64,000 bases of DNA from Neorhizobium galegae bv. orientalis str. HAMBI 540 (GTDB lineage Bacteria; Pseudomonadota; Alphaproteobacteria; Rhizobiales; Rhizobiaceae): the NCBI RefSeq assembly GCF_000731315.1, contig NZ_HG938354.1, positions 186,001 through 250,000 of the forward strand, given 5' to 3'. Position numbers and translations under genes: made by a program. Shown here one piece after another: positions 1 to 8,311 of the stretch. The first letter of the stretch is position 1. The number at the start of each line of letters is the position of its first letter. The notes beneath the pieces are model-generated. The model made no database searches, had not been told where the DNA came from, and saw nothing but the letters and a program-made list of their open reading frames with translations.

Positions 1-611
1 CGGGCCTTGAGTGCTGCGAGGATTTCCCGGTGCTGGGCATGGGTGCGGCGGGTGCGCACCTCGACCGGCTCTGAATACCGGTTGAAGATCGAGGCCGGCA
101 GCTCCAGCGAAGAGGCCAGGATCTTTTCGAGCCGCGGGCTTTCGGCGGCGGCGGCGATCACCGCATGGAATTCGGTGTTGAGCCTGTCGAAACCTTCGAG
201 GTGCTCGTTCCAGCCGAGTTCCTCGAACTGGGTCTCCATCACCCGTTCCAGCTCCTGCAGCCGCTGCAGGTCGGCTTCCGAAATGCGAGTGGCGGCGCGG
301 CTGGTCGCATGGCCTTCGAGAATGGCACGCAGCCGAAAGATCTCGATCGCGTCGTCGAGCGAGAAATCTGCGACGATCCCCCGCCGGTAGCGTTCCAGCA
401 CCACCAGGCCCTCGGCGCTCAGCCGGTTCAACGCCTCGCGGATCGGTGTGCGGGACACGCCGATCGCGACGGCGAGCTGGTTCTCCAGGAGTTTGTCGCC
501 GGAGCGCATTTCGCCGGTGAGGATCAGATGCCGGATACGGTGATAGGCGGTTTCGACAGCGCTCTGCGTTGTCCCGTCCTTGGCATCGTCTCTGGTTGTC
601 TCGTTGGTCAA
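1..611 (-). CDS. GntR/FCD-family transcriptional regulator (3' end beyond window)
   Basis: Read on the minus strand from a TTG at 609-611, the frame stays open to the left edge, giving about 203 residues. The first 75 residues form a GntR winged helix; residues 52-69 (VSRTPIREALNRLSAEGL) are the classic recognition segment. From about residue 90 the helical, acid-rich sequence fits an FCD ligand-binding domain. No ATG or GTG fits: the upstream GTG in GTGGCCGCTTGA runs straight into a stop. The gene is divergent from the FMN reductase at 805, and two GTATAC palindromes lie between them, so it probably controls that operon and itself. The C-terminus is outside the window. The inducer is unknown. 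Confidence 0.9.
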   Translation of the reverse strand, partial: MTNETTRDDAKDGTTQSAVETAYHRIRHLILTGEMRSGDKLLENQLAVAIGVSRTPIREALNRLSAEGLVVLERYRRGIVADFSLDDAIEIFRLRAILEGHATSRAATRISEADLQRLQELERVMETQFEELGWNEHLEGFDRLNTEFHAVIAAAAESPRLEKILASSLELPASIFNRYSEPVEVRTRRTHAQHREILAALKA

Positions 612-675
612 GCGGCCACCTTTCCTTGTCGTGATGATGATGCGGGAAAATATGACGATCGTCTATCGTCAAAAA

Positions 676-684
676 GTGTATACC
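676..684. promoter_or_regulatory. GTATAC operator-like palindrome, copy 1
   Basis: The sequence GTGTATACC carries the 6-bp palindrome GTATAC at 678-683. It is in the divergent gap between the GntR gene and the FMN reductase. FCD-type GntR regulators often bind short TATAC-containing dyads, so this is a plausible operator. Its reverse complement, GGTATACAC, matches the copies at 739 and 14904. Assignment to this GntR protein is inference. Confidence 0.45.
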
Positions 685-736
685 AGATTAGCGCGACAAG
701 CTCTTCCATGGTGGTTATGCCTTGACTTCCGCATGA

Positions 737-749
737 AAGGTATACAAGG
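737..749. promoter_or_regulatory. GTATAC operator-like palindrome, copy 2
   Basis: AAGGTATACAAGG contains GTATAC at 740-745, 62 bp centre to centre from copy 1, roughly six helical turns. A TTGACT hexamer at 722-727 lies just upstream and could be the -35 element of the FMN reductase promoter, which would place this site over the core promoter. It closely matches the site before the gentisate dioxygenase (AAGGTATACTAAG at 14902). Confidence 0.5.
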
Positions 750-804
750 ATATCTTCAGGAGGCCTGATAAGGCAATCGGCCACGGTCGAGGGAGGAGAC
801 CACC

Positions 805-1416
805 ATGACTCAAACCCGCAAACCTTTTATCGTCGGTATTGGCGGAACCCAGCGCCCCGGCTCGAGCTCCGAGCTCGCCCTGCGCCATTGCCTCGCCGCG
901 GCCGAAAAGGCCGGCGCGGAAACCGACCTCATCTGCGGCACGGCGCTCGAACTGCCGCTCTTCGATCCAGGTGTGACGGACCGCACGCCGGCCGCCCTTC
1001 GTCTGCTTCAGTCCCTTCGTCGCGCCGACGGCATCGTCATCGCAACGCCGAGCTATCACGGCGGCATGTCCGGCATGATCAAGAACGCCATCGACTATAC
1101 GGAAGATATGCGCGAGGACGCCCGTTCCTATTTCGAAGGCCGTGCCATCGGCTGCATTATCTGCGCTGCCGGCGATCAGGCGCTCGGCTCGACGCTGATC
1201 GGGCTGCGCTCGATCGTGCATGCGCTGCGCGGTTGGCCGACCCCTTACGCGGCGACCATCAAATCCAATGAGAAACCTTTCGTCGACGGTAAACCAGCCC
1301 GCCGCGAGGTCGCCCAGCCGCTCGAAATCGTCGCCTCGCAGGTCGTCAGCTTCGCCGAAATGATGATGGCAAGCTGCGTCGAAGATGCCGCGCCGCGCCT
1401 CGTCGCCAGCAACTGA
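805..1416 (+). CDS. NAD(P)H-dependent FMN reductase
   Basis: A 203-residue flavodoxin-fold protein. GGTQRPGSSS at residues 13-22 is the flavin phosphate loop, and ATPSYHGGMSGMIKNAIDY at about 80-98 is the second flavin-contacting motif of the SsuE/ArsH-like FMN_red family. Such enzymes make reduced FMN for a partner monooxygenase. The luciferase-like monooxygenase begins 66 bp downstream, so the two very likely form a two-component flavin monooxygenase. A strong GGGAGGAG ribosome site precedes the ATG. The operon starts after the two GTATAC sites and probably responds to the divergent GntR regulator. The substrate cannot be read from sequence. Confidence 0.9.
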   Translation: MTQTRKPFIVGIGGTQRPGSSSELALRHCLAAAEKAGAETDLICGTALELPLFDPGVTDRTPAALRLLQSLRRADGIVIATPSYHGGMSGMIKNAIDYTEDMREDARSYFEGRAIGCIICAAGDQALGSTLIGLRSIVHALRGWPTPYAATIKSNEKPFVDGKPARREVAQPLEIVASQVVSFAEMMMASCVEDAAPRLVASN

Positions 1417-1482
1417 TCCAATTTCAATCACCATCGTCGGATCCGTTGCCCTCATCCGGCCGCGGTCCCAGCGGAGCTTTCC

Positions 1483-2607
1483 ATGAAGTTCAATTTCTTC
1501 CACCTGATGCCTTATCCCGATTATGACAAGCTGCCGCATGAATGGCCGGTCAGTACCCACGGGATCGACAGCACCCGCATCCAGGCGCTCTACAACGAAT
1601 ATATCGACGAGATGGTCGATGCCGAGAATTACGGTTTCGACTGGGTGGGCTGCAACGAGCACCATTTCAGCCCCTACGGCCTGATGTCGAACCCGAACCT
1701 GATCGCCGGCGCGCTTGCCCGCCAGACGTCCAAGGCGAAGATCGCCATCGTCGGCAACCTGCTGCCGCTCCTGAACCCGGTCCGCGTCGCCGAAGAATAT
1801 GCGATGATCGACGTGATGTCGGGCGGGCGCCTCGTCGCCGGCTTCCTGCGCGGCATCCCGCACGAATACATCGCCTACAACATCCCCCCGAGCGAATCCC
1901 GCAGCCGGCTGCGGGAGGCGACCGAGCTGATCATCAAGTGCTGGACCGAGGACGAACCCTTCGGCTGGGAAGGCGAGCACTATCAGTTCCCGGCTATCTC
2001 GATCTGGCCAAAGCCGATCCAGAAGCCGCATCCGCGCATCCTGATGTCCGCCAGCAACGCGGAATCGGCTGAGTTCGTCGCCAAGATGCGCGCCATCATG
2101 GGCATCACGCTGATCCAGGACCTGTCGATCGCCAAGGCTGCCGTCGAGAATTTCAAGAAGACCGCGCGTTCCTATGGCTGGGAGCCGACGCCGGACGATA
2201 TCCTGGTCGGCCAGCAGATTTGCATTGCCGATACGGACGAGGAGGCCAGGCACCACATGGCCGCCGCCCAGACCTATTTCCACCAGACGCTGATGCGCCC
2301 GCAGCGCTCCGCCCAGCAGCTCGTTCTCGGACAGAGCCGGTACTACACCGAGGCCGATGCCGGCGAAAACTTTCAGAAGCGCCTCGCAACGCTGCGCGGC
2401 CGCACGGTGGAAGAACAGATCGAAGCCGGTTCGATCATCTGCGGCAGCCCCCAATCGGTCATCCGGCAGATCAAGCGCCTGCGTCAGGAACTCGATTGCG
2501 GCCTGCTGAACCTGACGATCAAGGTCGGCAACATGCCGGGCAGCGTCGTTCGCCGCGGCATGGAACTGTTCCGCGACCGCGTCGCCCCGGAAGTTGCTGG
2601 TCTGTAA
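1483..2607 (+). CDS. LLM-class flavin-dependent monooxygenase
   Basis: This 374-residue protein has the TIM-barrel bacterial luciferase-like fold. GCNEHHF at residues 57-62 matches the conserved E-H-H-F signature of the family, and the segment around VRVAEEYAMIDVMSGGRLVAG is the usual flavin-barrel strand and loop. Members use FMNH2 from a separate reductase to oxygenate substrates such as sulfonates, ring ketones or heterocycles. The reductase lies immediately upstream and an alpha/beta hydrolase starts 14 bp downstream, suggesting oxygenation followed by hydrolysis of an ester, lactone or ring-cleaved product. Family is certain, reaction is not. Confidence 0.9.
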   Translation: MKFNFFHLMPYPDYDKLPHEWPVSTHGIDSTRIQALYNEYIDEMVDAENYGFDWVGCNEHHFSPYGLMSNPNLIAGALARQTSKAKIAIVGNLLPLLNPVRVAEEYAMIDVMSGGRLVAGFLRGIPHEYIAYNIPPSESRSRLREATELIIKCWTEDEPFGWEGEHYQFPAISIWPKPIQKPHPRILMSASNAESAEFVAKMRAIMGITLIQDLSIAKAAVENFKKTARSYGWEPTPDDILVGQQICIADTDEEARHHMAAAQTYFHQTLMRPQRSAQQLVLGQSRYYTEADAGENFQKRLATLRGRTVEEQIEAGSIICGSPQSVIRQIKRLRQELDCGLLNLTIKVGNMPGSVVRRGMELFRDRVAPEVAGL

Positions 2608-2621
2608 GAGGAGTTTGATCC

Positions 2622-3401
2622 ATGAGCTTTGAATTGAAGACGATCGAGCTTTCCCGCGGCAGGCTCTCCTACCATGTCGGCGGCACCGGGCAGCCGGTTG
2701 TCTACCTGCATGCCGCCGGTGGCGTAATGCTGACCGAGCCGCTGAAGGCGCTCACCGCGAACCACACGGTCTATGCGCCGATTTGCCCGGGCTTCGACGG
2801 TACCGAAGGCAACGAAAGCCTGAAGACGGTGCGGGACTGGGCGGCCATGGTCGCCGAGTTCGCCGAAAAGCTGGTCGGCCCGCGGTTCGACGTGATCGGT
2901 TCCTCCTTCGGCAGCTGGTCGGCTTTGTGGCTTGCCGCGGAGCACCCGAAAATGGTCGACCACCTGGTCCTCGGCGTCCCGGCCGGGTTCCGGTTCGAGG
3001 GCAAGGGCGGTTTGCCTGCCGATCCGGAAGAGCGTTTCAAGGCGCTCTATGCCCATCCGCAGAAGATCAAGTCGACGCCGAAATCGCCTGATGTCATGGC
3101 CAACAACGGCAAAACCTACGAGCGCCTCGCCAATAACATTCAGGTTGACGAGGCACTCAGTGAGCGCCTGCCCTCGATCGAGGCGGTCACGCTGATCCTG
3201 CTCGGCACCGAAGACAAGGTCGTGCCGGCGGAGGCCGGCGCGCACCTGAAGCGCAACATCCCGACGTCGCAGCGTGCCTTCATCTTCGACGCCGCTCATT
3301 CGATCGAGGTCGACCAGCCGGAACGTACGCTGCGGCTCTGGACCGACTTCCTGAAGCGCGGCCCCGGCTACGTACTCAACCAGGGGCCTGATGCCGCCTG
3401 A
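2622..3401 (+). CDS. alpha/beta hydrolase
   Basis: A 259-residue alpha/beta-hydrolase fold protein. The nucleophile elbow GSSFG at residues 93-97 puts the catalytic serine at 95; LGTEDKVVP and DAAHSIEVDQPE near the C-terminus supply the likely acid and histidine. The oxyanion loop is the HAAGG segment near residue 30. The start has GAGG 9 bp upstream of the ATG. It is the last gene of the three-gene operon: a perfect hairpin terminator follows within 30 bp. Context suggests hydrolysis of an oxygenated or ring-opened product from the monooxygenase. Confidence 0.88.
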   Translation: MSFELKTIELSRGRLSYHVGGTGQPVVYLHAAGGVMLTEPLKALTANHTVYAPICPGFDGTEGNESLKTVRDWAAMVAEFAEKLVGPRFDVIGSSFGSWSALWLAAEHPKMVDHLVLGVPAGFRFEGKGGLPADPEERFKALYAHPQKIKSTPKSPDVMANNGKTYERLANNIQVDEALSERLPSIEAVTLILLGTEDKVVPAEAGAHLKRNIPTSQRAFIFDAAHSIEVDQPERTLRLWTDFLKRGPGYVLNQGPDAA

Positions 3402-3429
3402 TGCGCGATACCCTTCCCAGGGGAAGCTT

Positions 3430-3457
3430 GGCCCAGACCTCGGTCTGGGCCTTTTTT
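3430..3457 (+). terminator. rho-independent terminator of the monooxygenase operon
   Basis: GGCCCAGACC at 3430-3439 is perfectly complementary to GGTCTGGGCC at 3442-3451, followed by six T. It lies 28 bp after the alpha/beta hydrolase stop and separates the three-gene operon from the molybdenum hydroxylase. Confidence 0.88.
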
Positions 3458-3480
3458 CCTTGGGCGCAGGCATATTCTCC

Positions 3481-3595
3481 CTCATTCCTGTGCCTGTCAC
3501 AGGAATCCAGCCACGCGAAGTCTTTCGCGTGAGAAGAGTCTTTCGCATTCAATGACTTGAATGCGCTGGATCCCTGTGACGAGCACAGGGATGAG
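3481..3595. repeat. composite palindromic intergenic repeat element
   Basis: A 30-bp outer inverted repeat (3481-3510 against 3566-3595, 26 of 30 positions matching) encloses two smaller hairpins: ACGCGAA/TTCGCGT at 3513-3530 and CGCATTCAA/TTGAATGCG at 3544-3565. The nested layout resembles the mosaic palindromic elements found between genes in rhizobial genomes. It encodes no protein. Transcribed, it would fold into a cruciform-like multi-stem structure. The exact family name is not assigned. Confidence 0.7.
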
Positions 3596-3788
3596 GATGG
3601 TGGAGGTTTTGCGGGCCGTCAAACAGCCGTCGTCGTCGCCAAATTCCGCAAATCGCACATTTTCAACATTGACGGATATAATGTGTCTATTATGAATTGA
3701 TTTGCGTTTCGCTTCAGGAAGGCCCAAGAGCCGCATGCGGAACGCCATCGCCCGGGATATGTGGGACGATGTGAATGGGAGGAATGGC

Positions 3789-6140
3789 ATGATCGGTGAA
3801 GACGTCAGACGCAAGGAAGACAACCGGTTGATCACCGGCAAGGGCCAGTATGCCGACGATCTCAAATTCGATAACACGGCCTATGCCTCCTTCGTGCGTT
3901 CGCCGCATGCCCATGCGTTCATCCGCAGCATCGACACGTCAGCCGCCCGCGACATGCCGGGCGTCCTCGCCGTGCTGACCGGCGAGGATATTGTCGCTGC
4001 CGGCATTACGCCGATCCCGCATGCCATCGGCAGTTCGCAGTTCGGCTCCGACATCCGCATCAAGAACCATGACGGCACCGAGCGCGCTCGCACCCAGCAC
4101 CAGGCGCTGCCGACCGACCGTGCCCGCTTCGTCGGCGAGGCGGTGGCCATGGTGATCGCCGAGAGCACCAATCTCGCCAAGGATGCCGCCGAAGCCATCG
4201 AGATCGACTGGGAGGAGCTGCCCGCGGTCGTGCGCGGCATCGACGCGCTGGAAGAAGGCGCGCCGCAGCTCTGGGACCATGTTCCGGGCAACAAGGCGAT
4301 GGACGGTGAGGTCGGCGACAGGGCCGGCACCGCAGAGGCATTCGCCAAGGCCGCTCATGTCCTCGAATTTACGAGCTGGGCGCAGCGCGTCACCGGCGTC
4401 CACATGGAGCCGCGTTCCTCCGCTGCCGAATACGACCCGGAGACCGGCAAATTCACCATCCACGCCTCCGGCGGCCATGGCGTCGTGATGATGCGCGAGC
4501 AGATCGCTGCGTCTCTCGGCGTCGACATGGCCTTCGTGCGGGTCGTCGCGCCCCGCGATGTCGGCGGCAATTTCGGCACCCGCAACGCCACCTATCCGGA
4601 ATTCGTGCTGTTGCCATACGCCGCCAAGCTCACCGGCCGGCCGGTCAAGCACCAGGCGGAGCGCATCGAGGCCTTCCTGTCGGATTTCCAGGGCCGCGAC
4701 CTGCATGTGAAGGCAAAGCTTGCGCTCGACGAAAACGGCAAGTTCCTCGCTTTCCACTCGGTCAATACCAGCAATATCGGCGCCCATACGGTGTCCTACA
4801 CGCCCCTCAACAAGGGCATCCAGCTGATGACCAGCCTTTACCGCGTGCCGGTCGCGCATGTGGAATTCCGCGCGGCGATGTCGAATACCGTGCCGACCAT
4901 CCCCTATCGCAGCGCCGGCCGTCCGGAAGCCATGTACATCATCGAGCGGATGATCGACCTTGCCGCCCGCAAGTTCGGTTTCGACCGGGTGGAGCTGCGC
5001 CGCATCAACATGATCCCGGAAGAGGCCTCGCCCTATTCGAACCCGATGGGCGTCATCTATGACAATGGCGACTATATCGGCTGCATGGACAAGGTGCTCG
5101 ACATGGCCGACTGGAGGGGTTTCGAGGCGCGCCGCGCAGAAGCCCGCAAACGCGGCATGTATCGCGGTATCGGCCTTTCCAATTATATCGAGGGCACCAG
5201 CGGCGTGCCGCGCGAACGCGCCGAAATCATGGTCGATCCGACTGCCGGCATCGTCGATGTCGTCATCGGCACCCAGAATACGGGGCAGGGGCACGAGACG
5301 GCGTTTGCCCAGCTGGTTGGCTCCTTCCTTGGCATTTCCCATGAAGTCGTGCAGATCCGCGCCAGCGATACGGATTTCGTCTCGGCCGGCGGCGGTTCGC
5401 ATTCCGGACGCTCGCTGCGTTTCGCGAGCATCGTCATGCACAAGGCGACTGCCGAGATCATCGAGCGCGGCCGCAGGATCGCGGCGTTCATGCTGAACGT
5501 CGCGCCGGAAGAGATCGACTTCGCCGACGGCCATTTTCGCGCCCGCGGATCGAACGGCGTCGTCAGCCTGTTCGAGGCAGCGCAGGCTGCGGAAAACGAT
5601 CTCGGCCTGCCGGACGAGCTGCGGGGCACGCTTGCGGCGATCTCCGACGAGACCACCCACGGGCTCGCCTATCCCTACGGTGCCGCGGTCTGCGAGATCG
5701 AGATCGATCCGGAAACCGGGTTCTTCCATATTCCGCGTTATTCGACCGTCGATGACGTCGGCAAGGCGTTGAACCCGATGATCGTCGATGGCCAGACCCA
5801 TGGCGGGATCGTCCAGGGCGCCGGCCAGGCGCTGTTCGAATGGTCGAATTACGACCAGGAGACCGGCCAGAACCTGTCGGCTACCTTCATGGACTATCAG
5901 GTGGCGCGTGCTTCCGATTTCCCGAGCTTCGACACCCATATCAGCGAAGTGCCGGCCAAAAGCCATCCGCTCGGTTTCCGTCCGGGCGGCGAGGGTGGTA
6001 CGACACCGTCGCTCGGCGTGACGATCAACTCCATCACCGATGCGCTCGCCGATCTCGGCGTGACCCATATCGAAATGCCGGCAACGCCCTCCCGTATCTG
6101 GGAAGCGATCCGGGCGGCAAAAGCCAAACAAGAAGCGTGA
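3789..6140 (+). CDS. xanthine dehydrogenase-family molybdopterin-binding subunit
   Basis: A 783-residue large subunit of a molybdenum hydroxylase (CoxL/XdhA family), which hydroxylates carbons using water. Seen motifs are GGNFGTRNATYPE near residue 258, PYRSAGRPEAMY near 372, GTQNTGQGHETAFAQL near 499, and GGEGGTTPS near 733, where the glutamate corresponds to the family's catalytic base. The start is set at 3789: GGGAGGAA sits 5 bp upstream and the N-terminus then reads MIGEDVRRKEDNRL as in relatives; an in-frame start at 3702 would add unconserved residues. The partner FAD and 2Fe-2S subunits are not adjacent or anywhere in the window. The crotonase follows 10 bp later. Confidence 0.92.
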   Translation: MIGEDVRRKEDNRLITGKGQYADDLKFDNTAYASFVRSPHAHAFIRSIDTSAARDMPGVLAVLTGEDIVAAGITPIPHAIGSSQFGSDIRIKNHDGTERARTQHQALPTDRARFVGEAVAMVIAESTNLAKDAAEAIEIDWEELPAVVRGIDALEEGAPQLWDHVPGNKAMDGEVGDRAGTAEAFAKAAHVLEFTSWAQRVTGVHMEPRSSAAEYDPETGKFTIHASGGHGVVMMREQIAASLGVDMAFVRVVAPRDVGGNFGTRNATYPEFVLLPYAAKLTGRPVKHQAERIEAFLSDFQGRDLHVKAKLALDENGKFLAFHSVNTSNIGAHTVSYTPLNKGIQLMTSLYRVPVAHVEFRAAMSNTVPTIPYRSAGRPEAMYIIERMIDLAARKFGFDRVELRRINMIPEEASPYSNPMGVIYDNGDYIGCMDKVLDMADWRGFEARRAEARKRGMYRGIGLSNYIEGTSGVPRERAEIMVDPTAGIVDVVIGTQNTGQGHETAFAQLVGSFLGISHEVVQIRASDTDFVSAGGGSHSGRSLRFASIVMHKATAEIIERGRRIAAFMLNVAPEEIDFADGHFRARGSNGVVSLFEAAQAAENDLGLPDELRGTLAAISDETTHGLAYPYGAAVCEIEIDPETGFFHIPRYSTVDDVGKALNPMIVDGQTHGGIVQGAGQALFEWSNYDQETGQNLSATFMDYQVARASDFPSFDTHISEVPAKSHPLGFRPGGEGGTTPSLGVTINSITDALADLGVTHIEMPATPSRIWEAIRAAKAKQEA

Positions 6141-6150
6141 GGAGAAAACA

Positions 6151-6873
6151 TTGTCCGACGTCCTGATCAATACCCGGGGGAACGTCCTCGAGATCACTCT
6201 CAACCGTCCCGACAAGGGCAATGCGCTGACGCCGGAGATGGCGCAGGCGATCACCGCCGCGCTGAAATCGCTGTCGCCGGAAACCCGCGTCGTGCTGATG
6301 AACGCCAAGGGCGGCGATTTCTGCACCGGACGCAGCGCCGCCATGCCGGCAGCCGGTTCTCGTGCCACCGCGCTCGACCTGCGCACTGCGATCTCCGATC
6401 CGGTCCTCGATTTTTATGAAGTGCTGCGCGAAATCCCGATTCCGTTCATCACCGCCATCCGCGGCAGGGCCGCCGGCGTCGGCTGCGCCATCGCTGCGCT
6501 TGCGGACGTCGCGATCGCCGCCGAAAGCGCCACGTTCCAGGTGCCGGAAATGAACCACGACATCGCCCCGACGCTGGTGCTCAATGCGCTCGCCGACCGG
6601 GTTTCCCGCGCCACGCTCGCCCGCATGGTGCTCACCCGCGACGTGATCCCCGCGACCGAAGCCAAGACGCTCGGCATTGTCGGCATCACGGTCGCCGACG
6701 CCGGCATCGACGCCGAAGTCGAACGTGTCGTCGGCCAGCTAGAAAAGAACTCGGTGCCGACCGTTCGCGGCATCAAAGCATTTCTCTCGATGAGCCCGGA
6801 AACTTCGTTCGCCTCCCGCAAGGAACTGGCCGCACTGATCAACTGCGTGGCAACGGCGGAAAAGTTCCGCTGA
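6151..6873 (+). CDS. enoyl-CoA hydratase/isomerase-family protein
   Basis: A 240-residue crotonase-fold protein starting at TTG after a GAGGAG ribosome site that overlaps the end of the molybdenum hydroxylase region. The oxyanion-hole segments are GGDFCTGR near residue 51 and RGRAAGVGCAIAALADVAIA near 103-122; FQVPEMNHDIAP follows in the usual active-site position. The family acts on CoA thioesters by hydration, isomerisation or hydrolysis. Coupling to the molybdenum hydroxylase by a 10-bp gap suggests both act in one pathway, perhaps on a CoA-bound aromatic or alicyclic intermediate. The exact substrate is unknown. Confidence 0.85.
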   Translation: MSDVLINTRGNVLEITLNRPDKGNALTPEMAQAITAALKSLSPETRVVLMNAKGGDFCTGRSAAMPAAGSRATALDLRTAISDPVLDFYEVLREIPIPFITAIRGRAAGVGCAIAALADVAIAAESATFQVPEMNHDIAPTLVLNALADRVSRATLARMVLTRDVIPATEAKTLGIVGITVADAGIDAEVERVVGQLEKNSVPTVRGIKAFLSMSPETSFASRKELAALINCVATAEKFR

Positions 6874-6916
6874 CATGGATCCGTAGCCAGGATCCTCCTT
6901 CATCGACATACCGGCA

Positions 6917-6938
6917 CCTTCTCCCGTTGGGGAGAAGG
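6917..6938. repeat. REP-like palindrome (CCTTCTCCC hairpin)
   Basis: CCTTCTCCC and GGGAGAAGG flank a 4-nt loop. The same core recurs at 20660-20685 and, in variant form, at 20735-20760, marking a dispersed intergenic palindrome family. It lies just after the crotonase gene and may also slow 3' exonucleases. Confidence 0.6.
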
Positions 6939-7088
6939 GATGCGGAACAATGCCCGCGACGCCTCGGGGAGTTAAGCCTTCTGATTGGCCGCCTAGTCCG
7001 AATGCTTCATTGACCGGGTGCGGCCCCGGCGTAGGATCGCCTTGGGTAAAACCCATTGGGCTGGGCTGGCGTATCTATGGAGGGTGCC

Positions 7089-8150
7089 ATGCAGGAACCT
7101 GATATGCAGAAACTCGATGCACTTGTCGGTCGGCTGGTGGGCGATCTCGGCGCTGGCGTGTCCGGCGTTCTCGTCGTGCTTGGCGACCATCTCGGCCTGT
7201 TCCGGGCGATGATGGACGGACGGCTGCGATCCTCGATGGAGATCGCGGAAACGACGGGGCTGACCGAACGCAATGTGCGTGAATGGCTCGCCGCCATGGC
7301 TGCGGCCGATTACATTTCCTATGATGAAGCCTCGAGCAAGTTTGCCATGACGCCCGAGCAGGCGATGGTTTTTTCCAATGAGGATAGCCCGGCCTTTTTC
7401 GGAGGCGCTTTCGAAATCGTCCAGTCGATGTGGATGGACGAGCCGAAGGTGGAGGAAGCCTTTCGCACCGGTCGCGGGCTCGGCTGGCACGAACACAGCA
7501 CCTGCCTCTTCCGGGGCACCGAGCGCTTCTTCCGGCCCGGCTACAACAGCCATCTGGTCGATGAATGGATCCCGGCGCTTCAAGGCGTCAGGGAAAAGCT
7601 GGAACGGGGGGCGGAGGTCGCCGATGTCGGCTGCGGCCATGGCGCTTCGACGATCCTCATGGCCAAGGCCTTTCCGAAGTCGCATTTTCACGGGTTCGAC
7701 TACCACGCCCCTTCCATTGAGCGGGCGAAGCGCGCAGCGCAGGAGGCCGGCGTCGACGACCGGGTGACGTTCCGCCAAGCTTCGGCGAAGGAGTTTCCAG
7801 CGGGCAACTACGATCTCGTCGCCATGTTCGATTGCCTGCACGATATGGGCGATCCGGTCGGAGCGGGCCGTCATATCCGCGAGACGATGGCGAAGGGTGG
7901 CACCTGGATGATCGTCGAACCCTTCGCGCATGACGGTTTGAAGGATAATCTCAACCCCGTCGGGCGCGTTTATTACGGCGCCTCGACGATGATCTGCACT
8001 CCCGCCTCCATGGCCCAGGAGGTAGGTCTCGGCCTTGGAGCGCAGGCGGGCGAGATGAAGCTCCGCAAGGTGGCGCTCGACGCCGGCTACTCGCACTTCC
8101 GACGGTCGAGCGAAACTCCCTTCAACATGATCTTCGAAGTACGGGCCTGA
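7089..8150 (+). CDS. class I SAM-dependent methyltransferase with N-terminal winged helix
   Basis: About 353 residues. The N-terminal 90 residues include SSMEIAETTGLTERNVREWL, a winged-helix dimerisation domain typical of O-methyltransferase-like proteins. The SAM motif VADVGCGHGAS begins near residue 177, with the acidic loop HGFDYH after it and FDCLHDMGDP as the post-I region. The start at 7089 is chosen because GGAGG lies 5 bp upstream; in-frame starts at 7056 (TTG) and 7077 lack a comparable site. It is 215 bp from the crotonase, with a REP-like palindrome between, so it may have its own promoter. The methyl acceptor is unknown. Confidence 0.82.
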   Translation: MQEPDMQKLDALVGRLVGDLGAGVSGVLVVLGDHLGLFRAMMDGRLRSSMEIAETTGLTERNVREWLAAMAAADYISYDEASSKFAMTPEQAMVFSNEDSPAFFGGAFEIVQSMWMDEPKVEEAFRTGRGLGWHEHSTCLFRGTERFFRPGYNSHLVDEWIPALQGVREKLERGAEVADVGCGHGASTILMAKAFPKSHFHGFDYHAPSIERAKRAAQEAGVDDRVTFRQASAKEFPAGNYDLVAMFDCLHDMGDPVGAGRHIRETMAKGGTWMIVEPFAHDGLKDNLNPVGRVYYGASTMICTPASMAQEVGLGLGAQAGEMKLRKVALDAGYSHFRRSSETPFNMIFEVRA

Positions 8151-8192
8151 ACTGGCTTTGGGTTTACGTTCCGGACGCACAAGCCGGGCTGA

Positions 8193-8229
8193 AGCCCTGA
8201 CGCCAAGAATTATCGGCGGTGTCAGGGCT
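8193..8229. terminator. hairpin between convergent genes
   Basis: AGCCCTGACGCC at 8193-8204 pairs with GGTGTCAGGGCT at 8218-8229 (one wobble pair). It lies between the converging methyltransferase and AraC genes, a natural place for a bidirectional terminator, but there is no T tract on either side, so the call is tentative. Confidence 0.4.
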
Positions 8230-8311
8230 GGCTAGCCGATTCATACACACGCCCGTCGCTCAAACACCCAAAGACGATGTCTCCGGTGCCCCAACTCCGG
8301 TGATCGCGAAA

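Noticed and set aside
715..2454. 579-residue minus-strand open frame opposite the FMN reductase and monooxygenase
   Set aside because: It is antisense to two well-recognised genes, rich in Arg/His/Asp as expected of a GC-rich shadow frame, and shows no family motif.
3939..6386. 815-residue minus-strand open frame opposite the molybdenum hydroxylase
   Set aside because: Shadow of a clear CoxL-type gene; composition (many Asp, His, Arg) is that of a mirrored codon frame.
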